From the NCBI GenBank assembly GCA_946183145.1, contig CAMGZM010000001.1, positions 397,720-461,719 on the forward strand: a DNA stretch of 64,000 nucleotides, read 5' to 3'. The notes under the pieces are model-generated. The model was given only the letters and a program-made list of their open reading frames with translations. It was not told where the DNA came from and searched no databases. Source of the DNA: an uncultured Fretibacterium sp. (GTDB lineage: Bacteria > Synergistota > Synergistia > Synergistales > Aminobacteriaceae). Positions 44,253 to 53,357 of this stretch are shown piece by piece; position 1 is the first letter of the stretch; every line of letters starts with the position of its first letter. A program made the translations under genes and the position numbers.

Positions 44253-45351
44253 GTACCGGCTCGGTGAATTTATACAGCGCAGGAATGAGCGCAACGGCGA
44301 GAACGGAAGCAGAAACGTAAAGGGAATCAGCGTACTGAAACAATTTCGGGATATATCGCCAAAAGTCAACATAGACAACATAGCAAGCTATAAAGTATGC
44401 AGGCCGGGTGATTTTGCATTCGTTCAGACAACAGCGCATGAGAAAGTTTTTGCCTACGCTTATAACGACACGGGAGAAAATATTATAGTCTCGTCAGTTA
44501 ATGAAGTGTTTTATGTTGTTGATGAGGAAAGATTATGCCCTGAATATTTGTGCATGTACTTAAACCGCCCGGAATTTGACCGTTACGCAAGGTTTCATTC
44601 TACTGGCTCTGTGAGGGAAGTATTTTCGTTCGCAGATTTGTGCAGCGTGAAAATTCCCGTTCCGCCGACAGAGATTCAGCGCAAGTACGCGGGAGTCTAT
44701 ACGGCCATGACGGAGCATCAGAGAAATTTGTCGCGGGGTCTTGATGATTTGCGTCTGGTTTGCGACATGTACATAGAGGATCTGCGGCGCAAGATTCCGT
44801 GTGAAAGAATCGGGGACTATATCAGGGAAGTGAACAGCAGAAACACGGCCATGATTACGGAAAATGTGAAGGGCGTAAACAGTGAGGGCGAATTTATAGA
44901 GACAAGAGCAAGCACGATTGACTTAGATTTTCACAACTATAAAATCGTCCAGCGTAATCAGTTTGTGTACAACCCTGCGCGAATCAATATCGGTTCTATT
45001 GCGCTGTCGAATGCTGATGACTGTATTGTGTCTCCTATGTATGTAGTGTTCGAGGTGTCAGACGCAGAAAAATTGCTCCCTGAATATTTGCAGCTGTGGT
45101 TCAGGAGGCGCGAATTTCAACGCAGTACGTGGTTTTATGCTACCGGCACTGTGAGAGATATATTCTCTTTTGACCTGATGCAAGAAGTACGAATCCCAAT
45201 ACCCGACATAAAGATTCAACGCTCAATCGCAAACATATACACCGCATACCAGAAGCGCAAATCATTATCCGAAAGACTCAAAGCATTAATCAAAGACGCT
45301 TGCCCCGTACTAATCAAGGGAGCGACGGACGAAGCAAGGCAGATGATATAA
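44239..45351 (+). CDS. hsdS: Type I restriction-modification specificity subunit S, copy 1
   Basis: Chooses the bipartite DNA target of the HsdM/HsdR complex. Two target recognition domains are visible: TRD1 (about 1-140) with SYKVCRPGDFAFVQTT and FDRYARFHSTGSVREVFSF, and TRD2 (about 200-320) with FVYNPARINIGSIALS and STWFYATGTVRDIFSF. Between them is the conserved helical spacer (EIQRKYAGVYTAMTEHQRNL), and at the end the second (IQRSIANIYTAYQKRKSLSE). The ATG at 44239 was chosen; an in-frame ATG at 44212 lies deeper in hsdM. About 370 residues. Both spacers are near-identical in nucleotide sequence to those of a second hsdS at 57389. Confidence 0.92.
   Translation: MGLTEYRLGEFIQRRNERNGENGSRNVKGISVLKQFRDISPKVNIDNIASYKVCRPGDFAFVQTTAHEKVFAYAYNDTGENIIVSSVNEVFYVVDEERLCPEYLCMYLNRPEFDRYARFHSTGSVREVFSFADLCSVKIPVPPTEIQRKYAGVYTAMTEHQRNLSRGLDDLRLVCDMYIEDLRRKIPCERIGDYIREVNSRNTAMITENVKGVNSEGEFIETRASTIDLDFHNYKIVQRNQFVYNPARINIGSIALSNADDCIVSPMYVVFEVSDAEKLLPEYLQLWFRRREFQRSTWFYATGTVRDIFSFDLMQEVRIPIPDIKIQRSIANIYTAYQKRKSLSERLKALIKDACPVLIKGATDEARQMI
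44671..44823 (+). repeat. hsdS direct repeat A, central spacer copy 1
   Basis: 153 bases coding the spacer helix between recognition domains. They match 57815-57967 with about nine differences by eye (~94 percent), same orientation. Confidence 0.85.
45188..45336 (+). repeat. hsdS direct repeat B, distal spacer copy 1
   Basis: 149 bases coding the C-terminal spacer, matching 58349-58497 with about nine differences by eye (~94 percent), same orientation. Confidence 0.85.
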
Positions 45352-45386
45352 TCCCGTTATCCCAAATTTGTACGGAGTGAAAAGCT

Positions 45387-45617
45387 ATGAGCGAAGAATA
45401 TGCGACAAAGGAATTATTAGCGTCTGAAGTAAAACGTCTTGAAGAACGTACTGACGCGAGGACTGAACAAGTTTTGACGGCGTTTGACATGCTGAAAGAC
45501 CGTATCGATGACATAGACCGCAGGCAGAACAGAGGAATAACGCTTCTGACTCTTGCTGTAACATTGGGCGCGCTTATTATCGGAGCGATTCAAATATGGA
45601 TTGCGACAAGGGGGTGA
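45387..45617 (+). CDS. Small coiled-coil protein with one C-terminal membrane helix (76 aa)
   Basis: MSEEYATKELLASEVKRLEE starts a charged helix with heptads (about 1-50), followed by one membrane helix (ITLLTLAVTLGALIIGAIQI). Layout matches holin/anti-holin-like or hemolysin XhlA-like small proteins, but I do not claim the family. It lies between hsdS and hsdR, with its own GGAGTG site and a TATAAT-N6-ATCCCA leader overlapping the hsdS stop codon. Function unknown. Confidence 0.65.
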   Translation: MSEEYATKELLASEVKRLEERTDARTEQVLTAFDMLKDRIDDIDRRQNRGITLLTLAVTLGALIIGAIQIWIATRG

Positions 45618-45621
45618 GACT

Positions 45622-45798
45622 ATGAATATCCGTGAACGTCTCAGCGGCAGACGCTCGCAGTATATCCCGTTATCGCCTGAACAGAGACTCATTAACCGCA
45701 AAGATGAAGAACGCAGGATGATTCGCCGGGCATTTTTCGCAATTCTTCCGGGACTCATTCTTTCGGTTACGGCACTGATTATTACGCTGTTGAAGTGA
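45622..45798 (+). CDS. Small basic single-span membrane protein (58 aa)
   Basis: MNIRERLSGRRSQYIPLSPE and a positively charged stretch (NRKDEERRMIRRAF) precede one membrane helix (FAILPGLILSVTALIITLL) ending at the C terminus. ATG 45622 has GGGGGTGAG ahead. Four bases after the previous small gene, so the two are probably made together. No family recognised. Confidence 0.6.
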   Translation: MNIRERLSGRRSQYIPLSPEQRLINRKDEERRMIRRAFFAILPGLILSVTALIITLLK

Positions 45799-45814
45799 TT
45801 GGAGACATATCATT

Positions 45815-48800
45815 ATGATATTTCACGAATCAGATTACGAGCTTGCATTCATAACATGGCTTGAGGAATCCGGCTGGCAGCACATGAACGGTTCCGACAT
45901 TCCCCGGACGAGTATGCGCGAGGTGATTTACGCGGACGACACCGAAAAATTTCTCAGCATGAACAATCCCGAATTTACTCCCGGCGACATTCACAGGGTT
46001 ATTGAGCGTCTCAGAAATTTTCACGGCAATGACTTTCACGCGCTCCATGAGATTCACACGGCCATGACGAACGGACTCGATAAGTTTCTCCCTGAAGGCA
46101 AAAATATTCCTGTTACGGTTGAGATTATAGACTTTGAGAATCCCGGCAATAATATTTTCCGGGCGGTTAATCAGCTCAGTGTTGAGTACAAAGATCACGG
46201 GCAAATTTCGACTCGCCGCCCTGACATTCTGCTTTACGTGAACGGAATCCCCCTGTGCATCATTGAGCTGAAGAATCCGACTGACGAGAACGCGACAATC
46301 CATAACGCATGGGAGCAGATATACATACGTTACTGGCGTGATATTCCGCACCTGCTGAAGTACAGCGTAATGGCGTGTATTTCTGACGGAGTAAATACGA
46401 GGCTCGGAACTGTCTGCACTGATTACGATCATTTTCACTCATGGAAGAAATTTGACGGAGGGGAAGAGATTCGCCCCGGCGAGAACAGCGACACATTAAG
46501 CATGATTCGCGGGGTATTGCGTCCTGAAAAGTTCATTGAGATTCTTCGGGATTACGTTTACTTTCAGGATGAGGATTACGACAAGGAGGAACGCGCATTA
46601 GTGTGCAGGTATCCCCAATATTTCGCGTCAAAGAGTCTCAAGAGGAGCATAACGGACTCAATCACGAACGGAAGCAGGAAAGGCGGTACATATTTCGGCG
46701 CGACAGGCTGCGGAAAGACATACACAATGGCATTCTTGGCGCGGCAGCTTTCTATGAGGACTCCTGAAATTGATTCACCGACGATAATAATGATTGTTGA
46801 CCGTGATGATTTACAGAAACAGGCGGAAAATCTTTTCACCAAGAGCCAGCACTTTTTGAATCTCGGAGCGGTTGAGATAATCAAGAGCCGCAATCATTTG
46901 CGCGAGGAATTAAGAACACGGGACAGCGGAGGCTTCTACATCTGCACTATACAGAAATTTTGCGACAGGAAGGACGATCCTATAGGCGAGATAAACGCAC
47001 GGAAGAATATTATCTGCTTTTCGGACGAAGCTCACAGGAGTCAGATTGAGCGATCCATGTCGATTCATTTCAGCAAGGATTTTACGCGGGCTTTTGTGTC
47101 GAAATCATATGCGGCGACTCTCCGTGAGGCATTCCCAAACGCTACATTCGCGGGGTTCACTGGGACTCCGATTCAGGCGACTGTTGACACTTTCGGCCCG
47201 ATTGTTGAGCGCTACACTATGGATGCGGCTGTTGCTGACGGACTCACCGTGCCGATAAAGTATATCCCCCGTATAACCTGCGTAACTCTTGACCGTGAGA
47301 AAGCAGAACTGATTGAAGAATATTACCGTCTTTGCGCTGACGAGGGAGCGACCCCGGAGTCAATCGCAGCGAGCAAAAAAGCAATGTCATCAATGGAAAT
47401 CATCATAGGAGAAAAAGCACGTCTTGAGAGACTCGCGGATGACATTCACGCACATTACACGGCCTCGCTTGACACAGATCCGAATCGAATCCAGAAAGCT
47501 ATGATTACATGCTCAAGCCGGAAGATAGCATTTGACCTCCTGAAAATATTTCGGCAGAAATTCCCGGAATGGTTCACGGAGAAAAAATGCAGGGACGGTA
47601 TAGATGTAACGGAGATTCCCCGCGAAAGACTTGACGCATTGGAGGAAGTTCCGTTTATGGCGATGGTTGCGAGCAATAACCCGGATGATGATGATGATAT
47701 GTATGATTATCTCGGAGGCTTGAAGAACGAGTCGCGCAATGAAAAACTTTCGGCCATGTTCAAGAATGATGACTCAAATTTCAGCATCGTGATTGTTGTC
47801 GACATGTGGATAACGGGATTTGATGTTCCGTCATTAACATACATGTACAATGACAAGCCTTTGGAGAAGCACATACTCATTCAGACGATAAGCCGGGTCA
47901 ACAGACGCTGCAAGGATAAAGATTACGGATTAATCATCGACTACATTGGAATCCGTGAGAAAATGCGCGAGGCTGTGAAACTTTACGGCGGTGAGTCGAA
48001 CGTAGCGAACTCACCCGATGACGCAATGACGGCAAAAGCAGTTTTCACTGAGGAGCTGATCATACTGCGTAAACTTTTTGACGGTTACGACCTGACTCCG
48101 TTCATGAATGACATTGACCCGGTGAAAAGATATATTCTCCTGTCAAAAGCTGCTGAGTATGTATTCTCGTCTCCTGAGAAATTCAGCATTGAGACAAAAG
48201 GCGGAAAAGAAGTAAAAACCGTAATGTTCCGTGAATATTTCGCTCATCATGTGAAATTATTGCGGGCGGCGTATGACATCTGCGAGCCTTCCGGGGTACT
48301 TGATGATTCGGACTCGTCCCTCGCACAGTGTCTTATGGCTGTGGCTGGAATGGTGCGGAAAAATTGCGGAACTTCTGAGATTGACCCCGACAAAATGAAC
48401 AAGCGGGTCGAAAAAATGGTAGAAGAAGCACTGAAATACAGCAAGGTTGAAAGCGTATTAGAGACTGGAATCGATGAGGATATATTCAGCCCCGAATACA
48501 TGAAGAGCCTTGACGGTATACAGATGCCCGCGACACGGCTTGAGCTTCTTGTGAGAATGCTGAAACATGCAATCAAGAATTACTCTTACACCAACAAGAT
48601 AGCCGCAAAGAAATTCACAGACCTTCTTGACGCTGCAATAAAGAGATACCACAATGGCCGCGAGATTCTCAAAGCAAACGAGGAAGCCGGAAAACTTATC
48701 GCAGAAATCACAGCTGAGATTGAGAAAATTATTGCAGACATGAAAATTGACCGTGAGAGCTTTAATGTTGTTGGTATATCTTTCGAGGAAAAAGCGTTTT

Positions 48801-49093
48801 ATGACATTCTGATATATTTGCGTGATGAGTACAAGTTTGAATACGGTGAAGATGTCCAAGCAACAGAGAATGTGAAAGTCAACGATAAATGCAAAGAGCT
48901 GGCGCAAAAGATGAAGGAAATAATTGATGACCGCTCGGAGTTTTCTGACTGGCTCAGGAATCAGATTGTGCGCGATAAGCTGAAGTTTGCAGTGAAAGTA
49001 TGCCTCGTGAAGAATGGTTATCCGCCGAAATACAGCCCTGATGTTTTCCGCAAAGTTATGGAGCAGGTAGAGAATTTCAAGCTCCATCATTAA
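45815..49093 (+). CDS. hsdR: Type I restriction endonuclease subunit R
   Basis: Motor and nuclease of the type I system. The PD-(D/E)XK nuclease is at TRRPDILLYVNGIPLCIIEL with Asp137, Glu151 and Lys153. Then come Walker A GATGCGKTYT (295-), CFSDEAHRSQI (DEAH), GFTGTPIQ (motif III), DMWITGFDVPSLTYMY and LIQTISRVNRRCKDKDYG (motif VI). The C-terminal helical domain holds the complex. 1092 residues, normal. It cuts unmethylated DNA after translocation. The gene order M-S-(small)-(small)-R suggests one locus, although the small genes carry their own leader. Confidence 0.95.
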   Translation: MIFHESDYELAFITWLEESGWQHMNGSDIPRTSMREVIYADDTEKFLSMNNPEFTPGDIHRVIERLRNFHGNDFHALHEIHTAMTNGLDKFLPEGKNIPVTVEIIDFENPGNNIFRAVNQLSVEYKDHGQISTRRPDILLYVNGIPLCIIELKNPTDENATIHNAWEQIYIRYWRDIPHLLKYSVMACISDGVNTRLGTVCTDYDHFHSWKKFDGGEEIRPGENSDTLSMIRGVLRPEKFIEILRDYVYFQDEDYDKEERALVCRYPQYFASKSLKRSITDSITNGSRKGGTYFGATGCGKTYTMAFLARQLSMRTPEIDSPTIIMIVDRDDLQKQAENLFTKSQHFLNLGAVEIIKSRNHLREELRTRDSGGFYICTIQKFCDRKDDPIGEINARKNIICFSDEAHRSQIERSMSIHFSKDFTRAFVSKSYAATLREAFPNATFAGFTGTPIQATVDTFGPIVERYTMDAAVADGLTVPIKYIPRITCVTLDREKAELIEEYYRLCADEGATPESIAASKKAMSSMEIIIGEKARLERLADDIHAHYTASLDTDPNRIQKAMITCSSRKIAFDLLKIFRQKFPEWFTEKKCRDGIDVTEIPRERLDALEEVPFMAMVASNNPDDDDDMYDYLGGLKNESRNEKLSAMFKNDDSNFSIVIVVDMWITGFDVPSLTYMYNDKPLEKHILIQTISRVNRRCKDKDYGLIIDYIGIREKMREAVKLYGGESNVANSPDDAMTAKAVFTEELIILRKLFDGYDLTPFMNDIDPVKRYILLSKAAEYVFSSPEKFSIETKGGKEVKTVMFREYFAHHVKLLRAAYDICEPSGVLDDSDSSLAQCLMAVAGMVRKNCGTSEIDPDKMNKRVEKMVEEALKYSKVESVLETGIDEDIFSPEYMKSLDGIQMPATRLELLVRMLKHAIKNYSYTNKIAAKKFTDLLDAAIKRYHNGREILKANEEAGKLIAEITAEIEKIIADMKIDRESFNVVGISFEEKAFYDILIYLRDEYKFEYGEDVQATENVKVNDKCKELAQKMKEIIDDRSEFSDWLRNQIVRDKLKFAVKVCLVKNGYPPKYSPDVFRKVMEQVENFKLHH

Positions 49094-49114
49094 AGCTGAC
49101 GGCATAGTGTCATG

Positions 49115-49323
49115 TAAAATATCTTCATCCCAAAACGCAAAGGAAGTATTCATCATGAAGAGACTCGCGGCAATATTCCTCATCATAATATCGCTATCAT
49201 CACCCTTTTGTTGAACGTGAAAATCACAGAGGCTCAAATCTCAGCAGATCAGGGAAATAATACAGCTAGTCTACAGCTTGATGACCTGAACAAGTACGGA
49301 GAATAGAAAGGAGGCGGGGAAAA
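49115..49323 (+). other. Short intergenic region with a broken small membrane-peptide frame
   Basis: TAAAAT (49115-49120), six bases, ATCCCA (49127-49132), then AAAGGAAG and an ATG at 49155 that opens only 19 codons (MKRLAAIFLIIISLSSPFC, a signal-like hydrophobic peptide). After the stop another frame (NVKITEAQISADQ... to KYGE at 49304) looks protein-like, so a small secreted protein gene may have been broken by a frameshift. Weak evidence. Confidence 0.3.
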
Positions 49324-49653
49324 ATGGAGTTTCTGACTCATATTGAGGATGTCTTTCAGCTTGTAGTTCAGTACGGAATATTGTTGATGGAATGCGTCGG
49401 CGTAACGATACTGCTATTCACGGCGTTGAAATCAATCTGGGGAATAATCACGCGGGACTCACATGTTCGACTCACGCTCGCAAAGGGTATAGCGTTGTCG
49501 CTTGAGTTCAAGTTAGGCGGCGAGGTATTGAGGACGGTAATTGTGCGTGAATGGTCAGAGCTTGCGATACTCGGTGCGATAATCGTATTGAGGGGTGCGC
49601 TTACGTTCCTGATTCACTGGGAGATTAAGACAGAAGAAGCCAGCCTGAAATAA
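49324..49653 (+). CDS. DUF1622 family membrane protein
   Basis: 109 residues with three hydrophobic segments: VVQYGILLMECVGVTILLFT, a middle region LAKGIALSLEFKLGGEVLRT, and LAILGAIIVLRGALTFLIHW. The pattern, with a conserved ALEFKLGGE-like block (here SLEFKLGGE), is that of DUF1622, small inner-membrane proteins of unknown role. A good GGAGGCG site precedes the ATG. Confidence 0.8.
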   Translation: MEFLTHIEDVFQLVVQYGILLMECVGVTILLFTALKSIWGIITRDSHVRLTLAKGIALSLEFKLGGEVLRTVIVREWSELAILGAIIVLRGALTFLIHWEIKTEEASLK

Positions 49654-49725
49654 CAGGGATTAGGGGGCAGTAGTTAGTGAGAAGAATTTTGCTGTTCACT
49701 TCCCGCTGCCCACTCTCCACTATAA

Positions 49726-51129
49726 TTATTTGCAGATTGAGTCGATCCACGCAAAAAGCTCCGGAAGATCATAATTCCCGTCATGAGGAACATTCCACAC
49801 AGCCGCAACATCAGCATCATACCCGGCCTGCTTCAGCTTCAGCGCAAGTATCGCAGGTACAGCAATAGACGTATCACGATCCTTAACGCCGTGCCTAATG
49901 CGCCAGAATTTTGCGGTCTTCACTCCCTCGCGCCCGATAAAGTTCATCGGGTTCATGATGTATATTTTCTCAGCGTCAGCCATTGCGGGTTTCTCTGCGG
50001 TTGAATGTTTGTACGAGTACTCCGTGAAATGCTTATCGTCAAACTCGTTGTTCTCGTAGCTCTTCATGTTCAGCGAGTCAAATGCCGGAGCCGCTTTCAT
50101 CCTCGTAGCCCACACCGCATATTTCGCCAAATCCGCGCCCGTAACTTTGTCGCCTTCAACCGTAAGCCAGTCGAGTCCCCTCACATTTTCGCCAGCGTCA
50201 AGAGCCTTCTGCGCCGCCGCAACGTAAAGACCCTCAATGTATTTGCGGAATGAGCCGTTACCGTTTTCATCAAGCATATAACCGCCAAGATTAAGGCTGT
50301 TGAGGTAAGCGGGAAATGCCTTCTTCAGTGCTTCGGAAGCCGCTTTCATATTATCGTCCATCTCGCGGGCTGGCCCCATGTGGTATGTGTTCACACCGTT
50401 GAATATCCATTCATAGGGCATGTCAGCATTCTCAAGATTCGTAATCGGGCAGTAAACAGCGGACGCGAAAATATCATCACGCTCATCATACGCTCCGACT
50501 TCCTTCAAGTACGGCTCATACTCTTTTGCGTTTCCAGTTGCGCCGAGAAGTGAAGACAATGCGCCGCCCGCGCTGAGTCCGTCAGAGATAATTTTCTCGG
50601 TATCACCAGCAGGCAATTTGTCTTTGTTGTGGCGTAACCATCTCACCGCCGCTTTGTAGTCTACGATTAACGCCGGGGCTTTTCCATTCGCGAGAGTCCT
50701 TCCTCTGATTGCAGGAGTTACTACGACATATCCCCGTGATAATGCGTAAAGTGATGCGTTAGGAGTTCCATGCCGTGAATCATTTGCGGGAATGAATTGC
50801 TTTCCAGGCATGTACCCCCCGACTCCGTTCGGCAAAAATATCGGCGCGGTTTTTGCTGTGTAGCCGTTGACGCTTGCACCGCTGAAATACTCTTCAGGAA
50901 CGTAGATATTCAGCCTCTGATATTCAGGCTCCGAAGGCTTTTCGACATACGGAATATCGAGCCATGAACGGAATGTTACGAGCTTATCCCCCGCTAACAT
51001 TGTCTGTGATACCCTGTTTCCCGGAGGCATTGTGATTGAGTCGGCCGGGCCTTGTGCGAAATCCGCTCCGAATGAACACGAGCATAACGATACAGCAATC
51101 GCTGCAGCACATAATAATTTTACGCGCAT
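49726..51129 (-). CDS. Secreted tannase-like (subtype B) esterase
   Basis: Signal peptide (LLCAAAIAVSLCSCSFGA, with a possible lipobox Cys), then an alpha/beta-hydrolase of 467 residues. YVEKPSEPEYQRLNIYVPEE, PIFLPNGVGGYMPGKQFIP and the nucleophile in ISDGLSAGGALSSLLGATGN follow the pattern of bacterial subtype B tannases and related phenolic-ester hydrolases. The catalytic His is probably in VPHDGNYDLPEL. It would release gallic or related acids from plant tannins, fitting a gut habitat. Family assignment is by pattern only; another large carboxylesterase is the alternative. Confidence 0.7.
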   Translation of the reverse strand: MRVKLLCAAAIAVSLCSCSFGADFAQGPADSITMPPGNRVSQTMLAGDKLVTFRSWLDIPYVEKPSEPEYQRLNIYVPEEYFSGASVNGYTAKTAPIFLPNGVGGYMPGKQFIPANDSRHGTPNASLYALSRGYVVVTPAIRGRTLANGKAPALIVDYKAAVRWLRHNKDKLPAGDTEKIISDGLSAGGALSSLLGATGNAKEYEPYLKEVGAYDERDDIFASAVYCPITNLENADMPYEWIFNGVNTYHMGPAREMDDNMKAASEALKKAFPAYLNSLNLGGYMLDENGNGSFRKYIEGLYVAAAQKALDAGENVRGLDWLTVEGDKVTGADLAKYAVWATRMKAAPAFDSLNMKSYENNEFDDKHFTEYSYKHSTAEKPAMADAEKIYIMNPMNFIGREGVKTAKFWRIRHGVKDRDTSIAVPAILALKLKQAGYDADVAAVWNVPHDGNYDLPELFAWIDSICK

Positions 51130-51210
51130 GATAATACAGCTCCTTCTGTGGATAAATTTTTGTGGATGAGTGAATTATACCGTGAAAGAATTTTCAGTGT
51201 AAGTAACCGC

Positions 51211-51254
51211 ACAAAATAAAACCGGGACTGCCTTTAGTGTTAAGACAATCCCGG
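51211..51254 (-). terminator. Terminator of the thioredoxin-like gene pair
   Basis: CCGGGACTG (51222-51230) pairs with CAATCCCGG (51246-51254) with one mismatch. On the minus strand it is followed by TTTTATTTTGTG. Confidence 0.65.
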
Positions 51255-51272
51255 AAATCTTAAGGAGATTTT

Positions 51273-51314
51273 ATGATGCGGAAGCTGTTTTATGCTTGGG
51301 GTATTGATTGCTGA
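51273..51314 (+). other. 13-codon ORF with strong ribosome binding site
   Basis: AAGGAG lies ten bases before ATGATGCGG, giving MMRKLFYAWGIDC and a stop. The start resembles the MMRK beginning of three secreted genes further on, so it may be the remnant of a signal peptide. No other support. Confidence 0.2.
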
Positions 51315-51317
51315 CGG

Positions 51318-51659
51318 TTAATATTTTATGCCGTTTTTCTCGAACACCGCTAATATCTGCTCTGATGTCCTGTAACCCGCTTCCCTCGCTCTTTCTTTGC
51401 CGTTCGCGTCCCTGAATATCAATGTAGGAACAAGCCGGATATTGTACTGTTCAGCAAGTTTCAAGTTATCCTCAAGATATACATAGCTCGTTGAGATTCT
51501 CGCGCCGTACTGTGAGTCTATCTGCTTGAGGACTGGGAGCATTTTCTCACATTCGGGGCTGTTCTTCTTCATGAGAATTGTTACGGAAGGAAGAGCCGCG
51601 CACGCACTTGAACACATCACCATCATAGCAAGAATCGCAGATATGATTTTTGCTTTCAC
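51318..51659 (-). CDS. Periplasmic thioredoxin-like protein lacking the CXXC motif
   Basis: Signal peptide MKAKIISAILAMMVMCSSACA, then a short thioredoxin fold (113 residues in all). PSVTILMKKNSPECEKMLPV replaces the expected CxxC by SPEC, so the first, nucleophilic cysteine is lost and only the resolving Cys remains. The cis-Pro region VPTLIFRDANGKERAREAGY is intact. It cannot work as an ordinary dithiol thioredoxin; a monothiol or binding role is possible. Its neighbour 3 bases upstream is a close paralogue that keeps CPAC, so this is a tandem duplication with divergence. Confidence 0.8.
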   Translation of the reverse strand: MKAKIISAILAMMVMCSSACAALPSVTILMKKNSPECEKMLPVLKQIDSQYGARISTSYVYLEDNLKLAEQYNIRLVPTLIFRDANGKERAREAGYRTSEQILAVFEKNGIKY

Positions 51660-51662
51660 TGA

Positions 51663-52016
51663 TTACTCGCCTCCCTCTATCTTTATGCCTTTTCCGGAAA
51701 ATGTTTTCAGCACTTCAGCTTTTGGCATGTAGCCGATTTCACGCGCTATTTCGTTTCCTTCTGAGTCTCTGAATATCAGCATGGGAACATAACGCACATG
51801 ATATTCTTCTGCTAATTCGGGTTCATCCTCAAGATATATATGGCTCGTTGAGATTTTTCCGCCGTAATCTTTATCGAGCTGATTCAAAACTCTTGCCATC
51901 TGAGCACATGCCGGACATGTTTTTGTTGACAGCATTGTTACAGAAGGAAGAGCAGCAAACGCGGACGAACATAACAGCATCACGAGGAGGATTGCAGAGA
52001 GAATTTTTGACTTCAT
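51663..52016 (-). CDS. Periplasmic thioredoxin-like protein with CPAC active site
   Basis: Signal peptide MKSKILSAILLVMLLCSSAFA and a thioredoxin fold: SVTMLSTKTCPACAQMARVL holds the CPAC motif, ISTSHIYLEDEPELAEEYHV is the central strand, and VPMLIFRDSEGNEIAREIGY holds the cis-Pro. 117 residues. Likely a small periplasmic disulfide exchanger. First gene of a two-gene operon with the CXXC-less copy. Confidence 0.88.
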   Translation of the reverse strand: MKSKILSAILLVMLLCSSAFAALPSVTMLSTKTCPACAQMARVLNQLDKDYGGKISTSHIYLEDEPELAEEYHVRYVPMLIFRDSEGNEIAREIGYMPKAEVLKTFSGKGIKIEGGE

Positions 52017-52169
52017 GATTCACACACTTCCATTTTGATTTTGATACGATAATTTTACTTTTAGATTGTATAAAATTTATGCAGATAATTGCAATCCTCA
52101 ATAGTAACTAAATCCGATTGCGCTATAATTTCAGGCATTCATAAACATAACAAGGGAGAAAATTTTAAT

Positions 52170-53357
52170 ATGGAAGAACAGGGAAAAATAATCAGCTCAT
52201 GCGACATTGATTCAAACCTTGCGCTTCAGATTTGGACGAGGGGAAAAACTCCGAGGCTCTCAATTCTCAACAAGGCTAAAAATTCCCGCAAGCTGATTCA
52301 TCTTTCGTGGGTTGAAAAACGCTCGCGCACTCTTTCAATAAGCGGAAAAAAGCCGGGGGAAAATATCACGTACACCGTTTCAGATTTTGAGCCTGCAATC
52401 GTCAAGATACTCACGGAATATTTTGCGCGCACAAATTTCAAGGTCAAATATTTCAAGATGGTTATCGATTTCGAGAAGGCAGTTCACCGCCCTGAAGTTA
52501 TCTCAAGCAAGGCAGATTTCGCGATGATGACGGACGAAAAACGCTCGTCGTTATGGATTGCGGACTGCTCCGGCGGCGACAAGAACACGGGAATATTCCG
52601 GCCGTTTTTCCCGCTCACACAGGAAGAGTCAGAACTTCTCACAGAAGAAAGGCGGAATTTCTCAAGCATACAGATGCGTTCAACAGAAGGACTCTTCAAG
52701 CTCGGACTTCCTGAACTCCTCAAGAAAGCGAATCCCGAACGATGGCACAACACGCTCAGGGTTACGGCGGCGGCCATGATGCTTGGCTTCTCTTATTGCG
52801 GCGCGGACGGAACAAAGACAGCCGATTATTTCTGGACTGCTGACGAAAAGCCCAAGAACCTTAACCCTAATGTTACAGTCATGAAAGCTCCCGTCAAAAA
52901 ATTATCGATTCATGACGCGGAATTGATGAGGCTCGGACATAAATTCACGGCGTATATCCGTCATTGCTACAGGCTCGGCGATGTTGACATTGATTATGCT
53001 GACGACAGCGCAAAAGAGCTTCAGGAGGCAGGCTTCACACGAACGAGGCGAATCGACTTCAACACCGGGACAATCGGCGATGTTCCTTACAGGGTAACTT
53101 TCTACGTGAATGAAGACGAGGGAATGACCGCTTTCGGCTGCAATCCCCGTATGCAGACAGCAAAACACAAAGGCGACATGGTGATATTGATTCCGACAAA
53201 AGTTTTCACTGACGCAATGAACGATGACACAATGAGCGGAGCAAGCACCAACGAATTTTACACGATCACGCGATTGTTATGGGCCAAGCAGTTCGGCGAA
53301 TGGTACGGAAGCATTAAGCCTTATGTGCGGAAATTTGCGGGGCTGATTGAGGGATGA
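52170..53357 (+). CDS. Hypothetical protein, first gene of an unassigned operon (395 aa)
   Basis: No family recognised. No signal peptide or membrane segment, so it is probably cytoplasmic, unlike the following genes. The N-terminal part (LALQIWTRGKTPRLSILNKA, LSISGKKPGENITYTVSDFE) looks beta-rich; the rest is mixed (FTAYIRHCYRLGDVDIDY, TFYVNEDEGMTAFGCNPRMQ). Start chosen at ATG 52170, ten bases after AAGGGAGA; a TATAAT (52124-52129) lies in front. Its stop overlaps the next ATG by four bases (ATGA), strongly coupling the two. Confidence 0.6.
   Translation: MEEQGKIISSCDIDSNLALQIWTRGKTPRLSILNKAKNSRKLIHLSWVEKRSRTLSISGKKPGENITYTVSDFEPAIVKILTEYFARTNFKVKYFKMVIDFEKAVHRPEVISSKADFAMMTDEKRSSLWIADCSGGDKNTGIFRPFFPLTQEESELLTEERRNFSSIQMRSTEGLFKLGLPELLKKANPERWHNTLRVTAAAMMLGFSYCGADGTKTADYFWTADEKPKNLNPNVTVMKAPVKKLSIHDAELMRLGHKFTAYIRHCYRLGDVDIDYADDSAKELQEAGFTRTRRIDFNTGTIGDVPYRVTFYVNEDEGMTAFGCNPRMQTAKHKGDMVILIPTKVFTDAMNDDTMSGASTNEFYTITRLLWAKQFGEWYGSIKPYVRKFAGLIEG

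Noticed and set aside
48458..49237. Long minus-strand open frame opposite hsdR
   Set aside because: No ribosome binding site, unnatural composition, and it lies opposite a well-supported gene; a shadow frame.
51273..51314. 13-codon peptide as a regulatory leader peptide
   Set aside because: Only the ribosome binding site supports it; no repeated codons and no following plus-strand gene.
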